This document shows positions 33,271 to 41,186 of a stretch of DNA of 64,000 nucleotides, piece by piece. A program made the translations under genes and the position numbers. Numbering within the stretch: the first letter of the stretch is position 1; the number at the start of each line of letters is the position of its first letter. This stretch comes from Chryseobacterium candidae (GTDB taxonomy: Bacteria > Bacteroidota > Bacteroidia > Flavobacteriales > Weeksellaceae), in the NCBI RefSeq assembly GCF_004916905.1, contig NZ_SDLV01000058.1, positions 78,193 to 142,192 of the forward strand, read 5' to 3'. The notes beneath the pieces are model-generated. The model was not told the origin of the DNA, did no database searches, and saw nothing but the letters and a program-made list of their open reading frames with translations.

Positions 33271-34161
33271 TTAAGAAAAGAAATCTGATATTCTCGGAAG
33301 TCCTGTCTGAGAGCCTTTGCCTCCGGAAACCCTTGATGAAACTTCATTCCCGAATTTCACACATTCTTCAATGGAATTCCCATGGCATAATGCAATGGCA
33401 AATCCTGATGTAAATGCATCCCCCATCCCCATTTTATATACTTTTTCATCTTTATCGTTTCTGTAATATTTCATTTCTGTACCATCAAAATAAATGGTGG
33501 AATTGGTATCATCTCTTACAAAAACTTTATTGAAATATTTTTTAAGAACCTCTTCCCTTTTTTCTTCCCCGAAAATAACATATAATTCATTACTTTTTGC
33601 CACAATAAAGTCTACCATTTCTAGAATTTCTTCACTGACTCTCATTGCAGGAGAAGCATACAACCCTACTTTTTTTCCGTATTTCTTAGCTTTTCTAATG
33701 GTATGCTCTACAACATCCATAGAAACTTCAAGCTGTACCAATACAAGGTCTGTGGTATGAAAATACTTGTCTGCTTCGTCTACATGGGATTTGCTAAGGT
33801 GTTTATTGGCGGCAGGTACTACAACAATCGCTGCGTTTCCGTGAGAAGTTGTTACATAAGCTGTTCCTGTAGCTTCTTTATCTGTTTCATGAACAAATCC
33901 TACATTCACATTTTCGCTTACCAGATTTCTCATAATCTGCTGCCCAAGAGGATCCATCCCGACGCATCCGATAAAATATACACTTGCTCCCAGTCTGGCT
34001 GTACCTACTGATTGATTGGCTCCCTTCCCCCCAAAATAACTATCTGACTTGACGGCTAAAACCGTTTCATTAGGCAAAGGGAGTTTTTCGGTTTCAAGAA
34101 CCAAATCTATCGATGAGCTGCCCACAACAATAATACGGGGTTGTTCTGATGAGAAATTCAT
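33271..34161 (-). CDS. Ribokinase-like PfkB-family sugar kinase
   Basis: A 296-residue kinase. GSSSIDLVLETEKLPLPNET at 14-33 and GGKGANQSVGTARLG at 44-58 form the sugar-binding part; GMGDAFTSGFA at 245-255 holds the catalytic Asp248 and anion hole. This is the ribokinase branch of PfkB. The usual motif at the anion hole is GAGD; here it is GMGD, a small change. No ribose transport or rbs genes are nearby, so the substrate may be another pentose or nucleoside. ATG at 34161. A -7-like element is at 34217-34210 on the minus strand. Confidence 0.85.
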   Translation of the reverse strand: MNFSSEQPRIIVVGSSSIDLVLETEKLPLPNETVLAVKSDSYFGGKGANQSVGTARLGASVYFIGCVGMDPLGQQIMRNLVSENVNVGFVHETDKEATGTAYVTTSHGNAAIVVVPAANKHLSKSHVDEADKYFHTTDLVLVQLEVSMDVVEHTIRKAKKYGKKVGLYASPAMRVSEEILEMVDFIVAKSNELYVIFGEEKREEVLKKYFNKVFVRDDTNSTIYFDGTEMKYYRNDKDEKVYKMGMGDAFTSGFAIALCHGNSIEECVKFGNEVSSRVSGGKGSQTGLPRISDFFS

Positions 34162-34229
34162 TGTGTTTTGTATTAGCTTTAAAATTTATAACTGACAAAA
34201 ATTGTGTCTCAAAAATAACTAATTTAAAA

Positions 34230-34865
34230 TTAACTTATTTCTATAAATTCAGTAATTATTTTCACTGGCTGTTGATCTTTGTTGTAGGCTATATAGCTGG
34301 CATAAAATCCTTCTCCATATCCGGTTTCAAAAGCAAATATAGTTCCGGGATGTTCTTTTGCCGGTTTAAGAAAGGCGTATTGATCTATTGCTCCGTTTTC
34401 ATCAAAGAAATAGTCATGGAAGAATTCTTCATAGATTCCCATAAAATCACCTCCTTTATTTTGATATAATCTTTGCTCCAGTTCGTTAAGACTGTTTTGG
34501 GTATCAACATCCATCAGGCATCCCATCCCACTTTCTACAGGATATCCGAAAACCTCTCCTTCCTCAAGATCTTTTATTTTCTGTCCTGCTGTGGTAGCCA
34601 TTTGCCATTCTTTAATTTCAGAATTATTGAATATAATTTCGGCATAGGCAACACAGTTGCTATCTCTTTCTTTGTGAAGCATTACTGCGAAATCTCCTTT
34701 CGGAAATTCTGTAGTGAAAGGAAGCATATCATTAGTAATCAAAGGATCACAGGCAACCAGTTTCCCGCTTGAAAGATAAATCTTTCCTACTTCAAAACTT
34801 TCAAGCAAAGGACTTTCTACAAAGTCTTTCGAGAATAGTTTTTGTATGTTTTCTATATGTGTCAT
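34230..34865 (-). CDS. DUF4241 domain protein
   Basis: A 211-residue protein with the DUF4241 pattern: SGKLVACDPLI, FPKGDFAVMLHKER, VAYAEIIFNNSEIKEWQMA, and VESGMGCLMDVDTQNS. The C-terminal part (HPGTIFAFETGYGEGFYASYIAY) completes the domain. Its function is not established. It lies between the valS hairpin and the ribokinase-like gene and seems to be transcribed on its own. Cytoplasmic, no signal peptide. Confidence 0.8.
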   Translation of the reverse strand: MTHIENIQKLFSKDFVESPLLESFEVGKIYLSSGKLVACDPLITNDMLPFTTEFPKGDFAVMLHKERDSNCVAYAEIIFNNSEIKEWQMATTAGQKIKDLEEGEVFGYPVESGMGCLMDVDTQNSLNELEQRLYQNKGGDFMGIYEEFFHDYFFDENGAIDQYAFLKPAKEHPGTIFAFETGYGEGFYASYIAYNKDQQPVKIITEFIEIS

Positions 34866-34879
34866 TGTATTTATTCTTT

Positions 34880-34928
34880 AAACCATCAGGCTGGATACAA
34901 TTATACATGTGTATCCAGCCTGAGGTTT
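34880..34928 (-). terminator. Long hairpin after valS
   Basis: TCAGGCTGGATACA pairs perfectly with TGTATCCAGCCTGA, extended by AAACC/GGTTT after a one-base bulge, 10-base loop. There is no long T tract on the minus strand, so it may be an mRNA 3' end rather than a textbook terminator. Confidence 0.65.
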
Positions 34929-34950
34929 GACAAAATTTATTGTCTATACT

Positions 34951-37563
34951 TTACAAACTTTTCAGTTTCTCTTCAAGGATCGCAATCTTATCCTGAGCAT
35001 CTTTTTGTTTCTTACGCTCTACCTCAACAATTTCCGGCTTAGCATTGGCAACAAACTTCTCATTGGAAAGTTTTTTATCTACTGAAATCAAGAATCCTTT
35101 TAAATATTTCAATTCTTCTTCAGTTTTAGTTTTTTCTTCTGCCAAATCTAAGTTTTCACTTAATGGAATAGAAACTTCAGTTGCTCCTACCAGGAAGGTA
35201 AAACTCGGCTTATCAGTTTTCTGTCCAAAATGGATATCAGAAACATTAGCAAGCTTTCTTACTACAGCTTCATTGGCAAATTCAGATGCATTGGTATAAA
35301 CCTCAACCGCTTCTCTTGGTGATATTCCTTTTGTCTGACGGTAATTTCTAACTCCTGAAATCAACTCTGCTGCCGTTTCAAAGTTTTTAATAATTGTCTC
35401 ATCAAACGCTCCTGCTTCTTTCTGTTGAGCGATTACTAAAGCCTCATCAATACTTCTATCTGAGATAGTCTGCCATAGTTCTTCTGTCAGGAAAGGCATG
35501 AACGGATGAAGTAACTTCATCAGCTCTTCAAAGAAATATATTGTTTTGTTATACACTTCTTTAGAGATTCCTTCTCCATAGTTAGGTTTGATCGCTTCAA
35601 GATACCAACCGCAAAAATCATCCCAAATTAATTTATAGATCAAATGCAATGCATCAGAAATTCTGAATTTCTCGAACTGATCATTAATTTCAACGATTGT
35701 TTTGTTCAGTTTATTTTCAAACCACTCAATAGCTTGGTTATCTGTAGCAACAGCCGGCTTATCTTCATGATTCCACATATTGATCAGACGGAATGCATTC
35801 CAGATCTTCGTCATGAAGTTTCTTCCCTGAAGCATCAGATCTTCATCAAAAAGAAGGTCATTTCCAGCCGCAGAACTCAATAGAATTCCTACACGTACTC
35901 CATCAGCTCCATATTTTTCCATTAATTCAATAGGATCAGGAGAGTTTCCTAGAGATTTAGACATCTTTCTTCTCTGCTTATCTCTTACAATTCCTGTAAA
36001 ATAAACATTCTTGAACGGAACTTCTTTTCTGTATTCCAACCCGGCCATGATCATTCTGGCTACCCAGAAGAAAATAATATCCGGACCTGTTACCAAATCA
36101 GAGGTTGGATAATAATAGTTGATATCTTTATTTTCAGGATCAAGTAATCCCTCAAATACAGACATTGGCCACAGCCATGAGGAGAACCATGTGTCTAATG
36201 CATCGTCATCTTGTCTTAAATCTTCAAGATTAGCAATAATTCCTTTTTGTTCTTCTAATACTACAAGAGCCTGATGCTTATCTTCAGCAACTACAAAATC
36301 ATTTTCTCCTTCCCCATAGTAATAAGCAGGAATCTGCTGTCCCCACCAAAGCTGACGGGAAATATTCCAGTCACGGATGTTTTCCATCCAGTGCTTATAG
36401 GTATTTTTAAACTTTTCAGGATAAAACTTAACCTCATCATCCATTACTACATCCAGAGCAGGCTTAGCAATTTCAGACATTTTAAGGAACCACTGTACTG
36501 AAACTTTAGGTTCAATAACAGCACCTGTTCTCTCAGAAGTTCCTACTTTATTGACATAGTCTTCAGCTTTCAGTAAAAGATCTTTTTCTTCAAGTTCTTT
36601 AGCGATTTGTTTTCTTACATCAAATCTGTTTTTTCCTGCATAATGTAGACCATGCTCGTTAAGGTTTCCGTCATCATCCAGCGCATCAATCATTTTTAAT
36701 TGATGTTTCTGTCCGATTTCGTAGTCATTAATATCGTGAGCAGGAGTAATTTTCAAAGCTCCTGTTCCGAATTCAATATCCACATATTCATCTTCAATGA
36801 TTGGGATTACTCTGTCAACGATGGGTACGATTACATTTTTACCTTTCAGGTGAGCATATCTTTCATCATTCGGATTGATACATACCGCTGTATCCCCAAA
36901 AATAGTTTCAGGACGCGTAGTAGCCACCGAAAGAAATTCTTCAGATCCTTCGATTTTATATTTAAGGAAATATAATTTTCCGTTTTGTTCTTTAAATATT
37001 ACTTCTTCGTCAGAGATATTGGTTTTCGCTTCCGGATCCCAGTTGACCATTCTGTACCCTCTGTAGATGAGTCCTTTATTATAAAGATCTACAAAACTTT
37101 TGATAACCTGCTGGGAAAGTTTGTCTTCCATAGTGAATCTGGTTCTGTCCCAATCACATGAACATCCCAGCTTTTTCAGCTGCTCAAGGATAGTTCCTCC
37201 ATATTTATTGGTCCAGTCCCATGCGTGGGTTAAAAACTCCTCACGGGTAATATCTGACTTACTGACTCCTTCAGACTTCAGTTTAGCAACAACTTTGGCT
37301 TCAGTAGCAATTGAAGCGTGATCTGTTCCCGGTATCCAACAAGCATTAAAACCGCGCATTCTTGCACGACGGACCAGAACATCCTGAATGGTATTGTTCA
37401 ACATATGTCCCATGTGTAGTATCCCCGTTACGTTTGGAGGAGGAATCACTATGGTATATGGTGGTTTGTCATTAGGTTCTGAGTGGAAAAATTTGTTTTC
37501 CAACCAGTAATTGTACCATTTTTGTTCTGTTTCCTGTGGATTGTACTTTTCTGAAATCTGCAT
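34951..37563 (-). CDS. valS: Valyl-tRNA synthetase
   Basis: 870 residues from MQISEKYNPQETEQKWYNYW. Class I signature PPPNVTGILHMGHML, KMSKS loop RRKMSKSLGNSPDP, editing domain with VATTRPETIFGDTAV, anticodon domain and C-terminal coiled-coil arm (KTKTEEELKYLKGF, then KKQKDAQDKIAILEEKL). It charges tRNA-Val and edits threonine. A TTG at 37587 extends the frame, but a TATTTTTG -7 element lies at 37599-37592 immediately beside it, so the ATG at 37563 is the start. Confidence 0.96.
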   Translation of the reverse strand: MQISEKYNPQETEQKWYNYWLENKFFHSEPNDKPPYTIVIPPPNVTGILHMGHMLNNTIQDVLVRRARMRGFNACWIPGTDHASIATEAKVVAKLKSEGVSKSDITREEFLTHAWDWTNKYGGTILEQLKKLGCSCDWDRTRFTMEDKLSQQVIKSFVDLYNKGLIYRGYRMVNWDPEAKTNISDEEVIFKEQNGKLYFLKYKIEGSEEFLSVATTRPETIFGDTAVCINPNDERYAHLKGKNVIVPIVDRVIPIIEDEYVDIEFGTGALKITPAHDINDYEIGQKHQLKMIDALDDDGNLNEHGLHYAGKNRFDVRKQIAKELEEKDLLLKAEDYVNKVGTSERTGAVIEPKVSVQWFLKMSEIAKPALDVVMDDEVKFYPEKFKNTYKHWMENIRDWNISRQLWWGQQIPAYYYGEGENDFVVAEDKHQALVVLEEQKGIIANLEDLRQDDDALDTWFSSWLWPMSVFEGLLDPENKDINYYYPTSDLVTGPDIIFFWVARMIMAGLEYRKEVPFKNVYFTGIVRDKQRRKMSKSLGNSPDPIELMEKYGADGVRVGILLSSAAGNDLLFDEDLMLQGRNFMTKIWNAFRLINMWNHEDKPAVATDNQAIEWFENKLNKTIVEINDQFEKFRISDALHLIYKLIWDDFCGWYLEAIKPNYGEGISKEVYNKTIYFFEELMKLLHPFMPFLTEELWQTISDRSIDEALVIAQQKEAGAFDETIIKNFETAAELISGVRNYRQTKGISPREAVEVYTNASEFANEAVVRKLANVSDIHFGQKTDKPSFTFLVGATEVSIPLSENLDLAEEKTKTEEELKYLKGFLISVDKKLSNEKFVANAKPEIVEVERKKQKDAQDKIAILEEKLKSL

Positions 37564-37641
37564 AAATTCTATTTCTTTGGCTTGCAATTTGCAAAAATAG
37601 TGTAAAGAAAAAAATTTTTAAGCATGAATTAAAATAATTTT

Positions 37642-37649
37642 TAACTTTG
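37642..37649 (+). promoter_or_regulatory. Possible -7 element of the DUF1573 gene
   Basis: TAACTTTG matches TAnnTTTG, 43 bases before the ATG at 37692. A TTG-start ORF extension lies within it. The TTG at -33 is not seen. Confidence 0.4.
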
Positions 37650-37691
37650 TTTCACAAAAATTATCTAACAAACGTATTAACATTCAAGAAT

Positions 37692-38156
37692 ATGAAAAAA
37701 TTAATTGCAGGAATTGCATTATTCGGGACTTTTGCTCTGGCATCTGCACAAACCATTACATTTGATAAAACGACTTTCGATTACGGAACTATTAAGCCTA
37801 ATGCTGATGGTACAAGATTCTTTACTGTAACGAACTCTGGTGATAAGCCTTTGATTCTTTCCAATGTAAAGCCTTCTTGTGGATGTACAACTCCTGAATT
37901 CAGCCAGGATCCTATCATGCCCGGAAAGTCTGCGAAAATTAAGGTGGGATACAATACAGCTATTCCTGGCCCTTTCAACAAAATGATTGAGGTTTTCTCT
38001 AATGATCCTGCAAACAACAGAAGTGTAATCTACATCAAAGGTAACGTAGATGCTAACGCTCCTGAGCCAAAAGTGTTAACTCCTGCTGAGCAGAAAGAAG
38101 CTGCTAAAGCTGAGAAAAAAGCTGCAAAACTTGCAAAAAAGGCTGCTGCGAAGTAA
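37692..38156 (+). CDS. Secreted DUF1573 (Ig-like ASH-type) protein
   Basis: 154 residues. Signal peptide KKLIAGIALFGTFALASAQ, then one DUF1573 beta-sandwich: FDYGTIKPNADGTRFFTVTNSGDKPL, the near-invariant KPSCGCTTPEF and VFSNDPANNRSVIYIKG. A lysine/alanine-rich tail (AEQKEAAKAEKKAAKLAKK) follows and may bind nucleic acid, membrane or peptidoglycan. Very common in Bacteroidota, exported to the periplasm, function unknown. Start chosen at 37692 because of the signal peptide. Confidence 0.85.
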   Translation: MKKLIAGIALFGTFALASAQTITFDKTTFDYGTIKPNADGTRFFTVTNSGDKPLILSNVKPSCGCTTPEFSQDPIMPGKSAKIKVGYNTAIPGPFNKMIEVFSNDPANNRSVIYIKGNVDANAPEPKVLTPAEQKEAAKAEKKAAKLAKKAAAK

Positions 38157-38178
38157 GCTCTACTCAAAAAAATAAAAG

Positions 38179-38206
38179 AACCGTCTCCATGGAGGCGGTT
38201 TTTTTT
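38179..38206 (+). terminator. Intrinsic terminator of the DUF1573 gene
   Basis: AACCGTCTCC pairs with GGAGGCGGTT (2-base loop, one G-U) followed by a run of Ts. Confidence 0.88.
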
Positions 38207-38225
38207 ATTACATTTATGTTTGATT

Positions 38226-38345
38226 AGGTGGCAGATGACAGGTAATAGGTGGCAGTAAATGTATTGACGTTTATCAAATATATTATTCAGGGTTTGGCTG
38301 AAGCCTTCGGATCTTTTTTAAATGGCTGGGCTAAAGCTCACCCCT
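38226..38345. repeat. Mosaic of short intergenic repeats
   Basis: Contains GGTGGCAG twice (around 38229 and 38247), a GGCTGAAGCC / GGCTAAAGC inverted pair (38296-38337) and the sequence GGGCTAAAGCTCACCCCTAT, of a type I recall as dispersed in this genus. An ORF reading through this part is not coding. Confidence 0.45.
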
Positions 38346-38367
38346 ATCGAATTGTAATAACATCTTC

Positions 38368-38421
38368 ACTTTTATCTTTTTACTTTTATCTTTTTACTTT
38401 TATCTTTTTACTTTTATCTTT
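38368..38421. repeat. 14-base tandem repeat (ACTTTTATCTTTTT, 3.9 copies)
   Basis: Three perfect units and a partial fourth. It ends 13 bases before the PPK2 ATG, so copy number would change the leader or promoter spacing. Confidence 0.9.
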
Positions 38422-38434
38422 AAATAAAAAAAAT

Positions 38435-39304
38435 ATGGACACCGATTTCTCAGATAACTTTAAGGTAAACGGAAAATTTTCGATAAAAAAAGCATCAACG
38501 TCTTATAATGGAAAGCTCACTAAAGAAGAGGGAGAGCAAATGCTGATTCAGGAAAAAGAAAAACTTCGTGAGCTGCAGGAAAAATTATATGCTGACGGAG
38601 GCAAGTCTTTGCTGGTTGTATTGCAGGCTATGGATGCAGCAGGAAAAGACAGTATGATAGAGCATGTTTTCGGAGGAGTGAATCCTCAGGGATGTAATGT
38701 AACCAGTTTTAAAACACCAAGCTCCAAAGAATATTCTCATGATTTTTTATGGAGACATTACCTTGCCCTGCCACAGAAAGGAATGATAGGAATTTTCAAC
38801 CGCTCTCATTATGAAAGCGTTCTGGTATGCAAGGTGCATCCTGAATATAATCTGAGCGAAAAAACATGGTCTTCCGTAAAAGATTTTGACAGCAAATTCT
38901 GGGAAAACAGGTATGAAAGTATCCGGAATTTTGAAAAACATCTTTCACAAAACGGAACAACTGTTGTGAAGATCTTTTTAAATGTTTCTAAGAATGAACA
39001 GAAAAAAAGACTTTTGGACAGAATAGATGAGCAGGAAAAAAACTGGAAATTCTCTGCTGGAGATCTTCCGGAAAGAGCCTTATTTGAACAATACATGGAG
39101 GCGTATGAAACCGCTATCAACGAAACATCCAAAGATCACGCACCCTGGTATGTGCTTCCTGCAGACAATAAGTGGTTCGCAAGAGTAGCCGCTATTCAGA
39201 TCATTATTGATACTTTGGAGAAAATGAATCTTAAATATCCCTCTCTTTCAGATAAAGACAGACAGGAATTACAGGAATCTAAAAAACAGTTGGAAAGTGA
39301 ATAA
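38435..39304 (+). CDS. Polyphosphate kinase 2 family protein
   Basis: 289 residues from MDTDFSDNFKVNGKFS. P-loop-like LQAMDAAGKDSMIEHVFGGVNPQGC corresponds to the PPK2 Walker A, with the lid Arg/Lys region in FNRSHYESVLVCKVHPE and Walker B in VVKIFLNVSKNEQKKRLLDRI. Single-domain PPK2 enzymes transfer phosphate between polyphosphate and nucleoside mono- or diphosphates. The length fits the class III or class I one-domain type. The frame extends upstream to 38249 through repeat DNA, but homology begins at this ATG. A 14-base repeat precedes the start. Confidence 0.88.
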   Translation: MDTDFSDNFKVNGKFSIKKASTSYNGKLTKEEGEQMLIQEKEKLRELQEKLYADGGKSLLVVLQAMDAAGKDSMIEHVFGGVNPQGCNVTSFKTPSSKEYSHDFLWRHYLALPQKGMIGIFNRSHYESVLVCKVHPEYNLSEKTWSSVKDFDSKFWENRYESIRNFEKHLSQNGTTVVKIFLNVSKNEQKKRLLDRIDEQEKNWKFSAGDLPERALFEQYMEAYETAINETSKDHAPWYVLPADNKWFARVAAIQIIIDTLEKMNLKYPSLSDKDRQELQESKKQLESE

Positions 39305-39319
39305 ACTAGGTTGAAATTT

Positions 39320-39380
39320 AGAGGCTTGAAGATGGAAATTTACAATCATTACGTTAAAAAACTTCACTCTTCCAGCCTCT
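39320..39380. repeat. Inverted repeat after PPK2
   Basis: AGAGGCTTGAAGA (39320-39332) pairs with TCTTCCAGCCTCT (39368-39380) with one mismatch and a 35-base loop. No T tract. It could be a dispersed repeat or an mRNA 3' structure. Confidence 0.45.
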
Positions 39381-39399
39381 GACTTCCAGCTTTTAAAAA

Positions 39400-39726
39400 A
39401 TCACGAGAAAATCTATAAGCCGGATTCTGTACTTCCGAAAAAGTGCCTGTTATTTATCTACGTATTACATTGCTGCAACACTTGAGCTGATTACCCCTCG
39501 GCTTTCAGGACGAGCCGCCCCTATTTTCATTACTGAAAAGAACCGATATACTTATCATTGCACCGCAAAGAGTTTACCTGGTTTCACTACAGCCGAACTG
39601 TACCTGCTTTCTGTTGCACTTGTCCTACCCTCACGGGTGACGGATGTTATCCGCTTTGCTGCTCTGTGGTGTCCGGACTTTCCTACCTCCCGTAAAACGG
39701 GAAATCAACAAGCCGATTTTCTCGCG
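39400..39726 (-). ncRNA. rnpB: RNase P RNA (class A type)
   Basis: The minus strand reads CGAGAAAATCGGCTTG at the 5' end and GATTTTCTCG at the 3' end, which pair as helix P1. Inside is the universal GGAGGTAGGAAAGTCCGGAC (CR I), then AACAGAAAGCAG..., a conserved GGGTAATCAGCTCAAGTG-like region and the final TACAGAATCCGGCTTATAG pairing region (CR V). The order and length of about 325 bases match bacterial RNase P RNA, which processes tRNA 5' ends. It lies alone between PPK2 and the ECF sigma gene. Confidence 0.93.
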
Positions 39727-39730
39727 GATG

Positions 39731-39738
39731 CAAAGGTA
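39731..39738 (-). promoter_or_regulatory. -7 promoter element of rnpB
   Basis: Minus strand TACCTTTG ends 4-5 bases before the predicted RNA 5' end, as expected for TAnnTTTG. The upstream 39739-39969 stretch holds no other recognised feature. Confidence 0.55.
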
Positions 39739-39969
39739 CATAAATTTTGTGGTAAAAAAGATAAATAGAGAAATGACTACCGGGTTTTAGCTCTCTGTAA
39801 ATGGTATTGATTGGTAAATATCTTTCTTTTCTTTTTTAATGAAAATACGAATTAATATTCTAAAACCTGAGCAGCTATCCGCTATTCTGCTATTTAACCT
39901 TTTTACGATTTCTTATTATAATTTTCACTAATTACTACTTTATTATTATCTTCGTGCCATTATATATCT

Positions 39970-40461
39970 ATGGATTCCAGAGAAAAAGAATTTGCGCAGC
40001 TTATCAAAGATAATCAGGGACTGATTATTAAAGTATCGCGCCTCTATACCAATTCTCTGGAAGATGAAGAGGATCTCTTCCAGGAAATCGTGTTACAGCT
40101 CTGGAGAAGTTATGATTCCTTCAAAGGAAATTCTAAAATTTCCACATGGATGTATCGTGTAGCGCTCAATACAGCCATTACTCTTTTTAGAAAAAAAAGC
40201 AAAAGCCTTCCTACGAATGAGCTGGACGTCAACCACAAGGATTTTGTGGAAGATGATGATGAAAAACAGCAGCAGGTATCACTTTTGTATACTGTAATCA
40301 AGACTCTTCCTAATGTGGAAAGAGCCATTGTCATGATGTATCTTGACGATCTGCCTTACAAGGACATCGCAGAAAACCTCGGAATCACTGAAGTCAATGC
40401 ACGCGTGAAAATGAACAGATTAAAGAAAACCCTTAAAGAACAGATGGAAAAATATGCCTGA
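39970..40461 (+). CDS. ECF-type RNA polymerase sigma factor
   Basis: A 163-residue sigma-70 family factor. Region 2: DEEDLFQEIVLQLWRSYDSFKGNSKISTWMYRVALNTAI. Region 4: LPNVERAIVMMYLDDLPYKDIAENLGITEVNARVKMNRLKKTL, a helix-turn-helix for -35 recognition. It overlaps the next gene by 8 bases, and that gene encodes a membrane protein that probably controls it. Targets are unknown. Confidence 0.9.
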   Translation: MDSREKEFAQLIKDNQGLIIKVSRLYTNSLEDEEDLFQEIVLQLWRSYDSFKGNSKISTWMYRVALNTAITLFRKKSKSLPTNELDVNHKDFVEDDDEKQQQVSLLYTVIKTLPNVERAIVMMYLDDLPYKDIAENLGITEVNARVKMNRLKKTLKEQMEKYA

Positions 40462-41128
40462 ATTTGATTTAGATAGCTTTAAGAAAACATGGCAGGAACA
40501 ACCTGTACAGCATAAATATGACAACACTGAGATTCTTCAGATGTTGAATAGAAAGTCACGAAACTATGTAAAATATATTTTCTGGATCAGCGTCGTAGAA
40601 TTACTGTTCTTTTCAGTATTGGGACTGTTTTTCTTTTTCCCTGAAGAGGAATCAGACAGCTTCCGCAAAATGCTTGAAAGATTAGGTGCTCAGGAAGCTC
40701 CTGAAGTAGAAAACAACTTCGGTTATGCTTATTTAGCTATCAAGGTCTTAAGTTTATTGATCACAGCATATTTTGTATTAAAATTTTACCAGAATTACCG
40801 AAGAATCAAAATTGAAGAAAATCTGAAGGGTCTTATCACCCGAATTATTAAATTCAAAACAACAGTCAATGCTTTTATTCTCATCAGCATCGTATTATTG
40901 TTAATATTCACTTTTGTATTGGTTGCTTTTATCTTTTATATACTAGATTCTCAGAATATAGAGCCTAGTGGTTCCAATCTTACGATTATTATTGTTGGAA
41001 TTGCAGTAAGCACATTGCTTGCGATTTCTATGATCTGGCTTTATTACAGACTGGTATATGGCACTATTATTAAAAAGCTTGATAAAAATCTAAAACAGCT
41101 TAAAGAAATAGATTCTCAGGAAAATTAG
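40454..41128 (+). CDS. Membrane protein partner of the ECF sigma factor
   Basis: A 224-residue protein with an N-terminal cytoplasmic region of about 33 residues (FDLDSFKKTWQEQPVQHKY) and four membrane helices at about 35-57, 93-112, 136-160 and 175-200. No zinc-binding anti-sigma motif is visible. The 8-base overlap with the sigma gene and the conserved order in this group suggest an anti-sigma or signal-sensing role, but this is inference. Some databases name similar proteins as carotene monooxygenase; the sequence gives no support for that. Confidence 0.7.
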   Translation: MPEFDLDSFKKTWQEQPVQHKYDNTEILQMLNRKSRNYVKYIFWISVVELLFFSVLGLFFFFPEEESDSFRKMLERLGAQEAPEVENNFGYAYLAIKVLSLLITAYFVLKFYQNYRRIKIEENLKGLITRIIKFKTTVNAFILISIVLLLIFTFVLVAFIFYILDSQNIEPSGSNLTIIIVGIAVSTLLAISMIWLYYRLVYGTIIKKLDKNLKQLKEIDSQEN

Positions 41129-41186
41129 TATACATAGGCATAGTTCGGGATATAATTGTTAATTTTATCCCACCAAATCTTAAACT

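Noticed and set aside
33271..34161. Assignment as rbsK
   Set aside because: The ribokinase branch is clear but there are no ribose genes nearby and the GMGD variation leaves the substrate open.
38249..38434. N-terminal extension of PPK2, seemingly a membrane segment
   Set aside because: The hydrophobic residues come from translation of the 14-base tandem repeat and a dispersed repeat.
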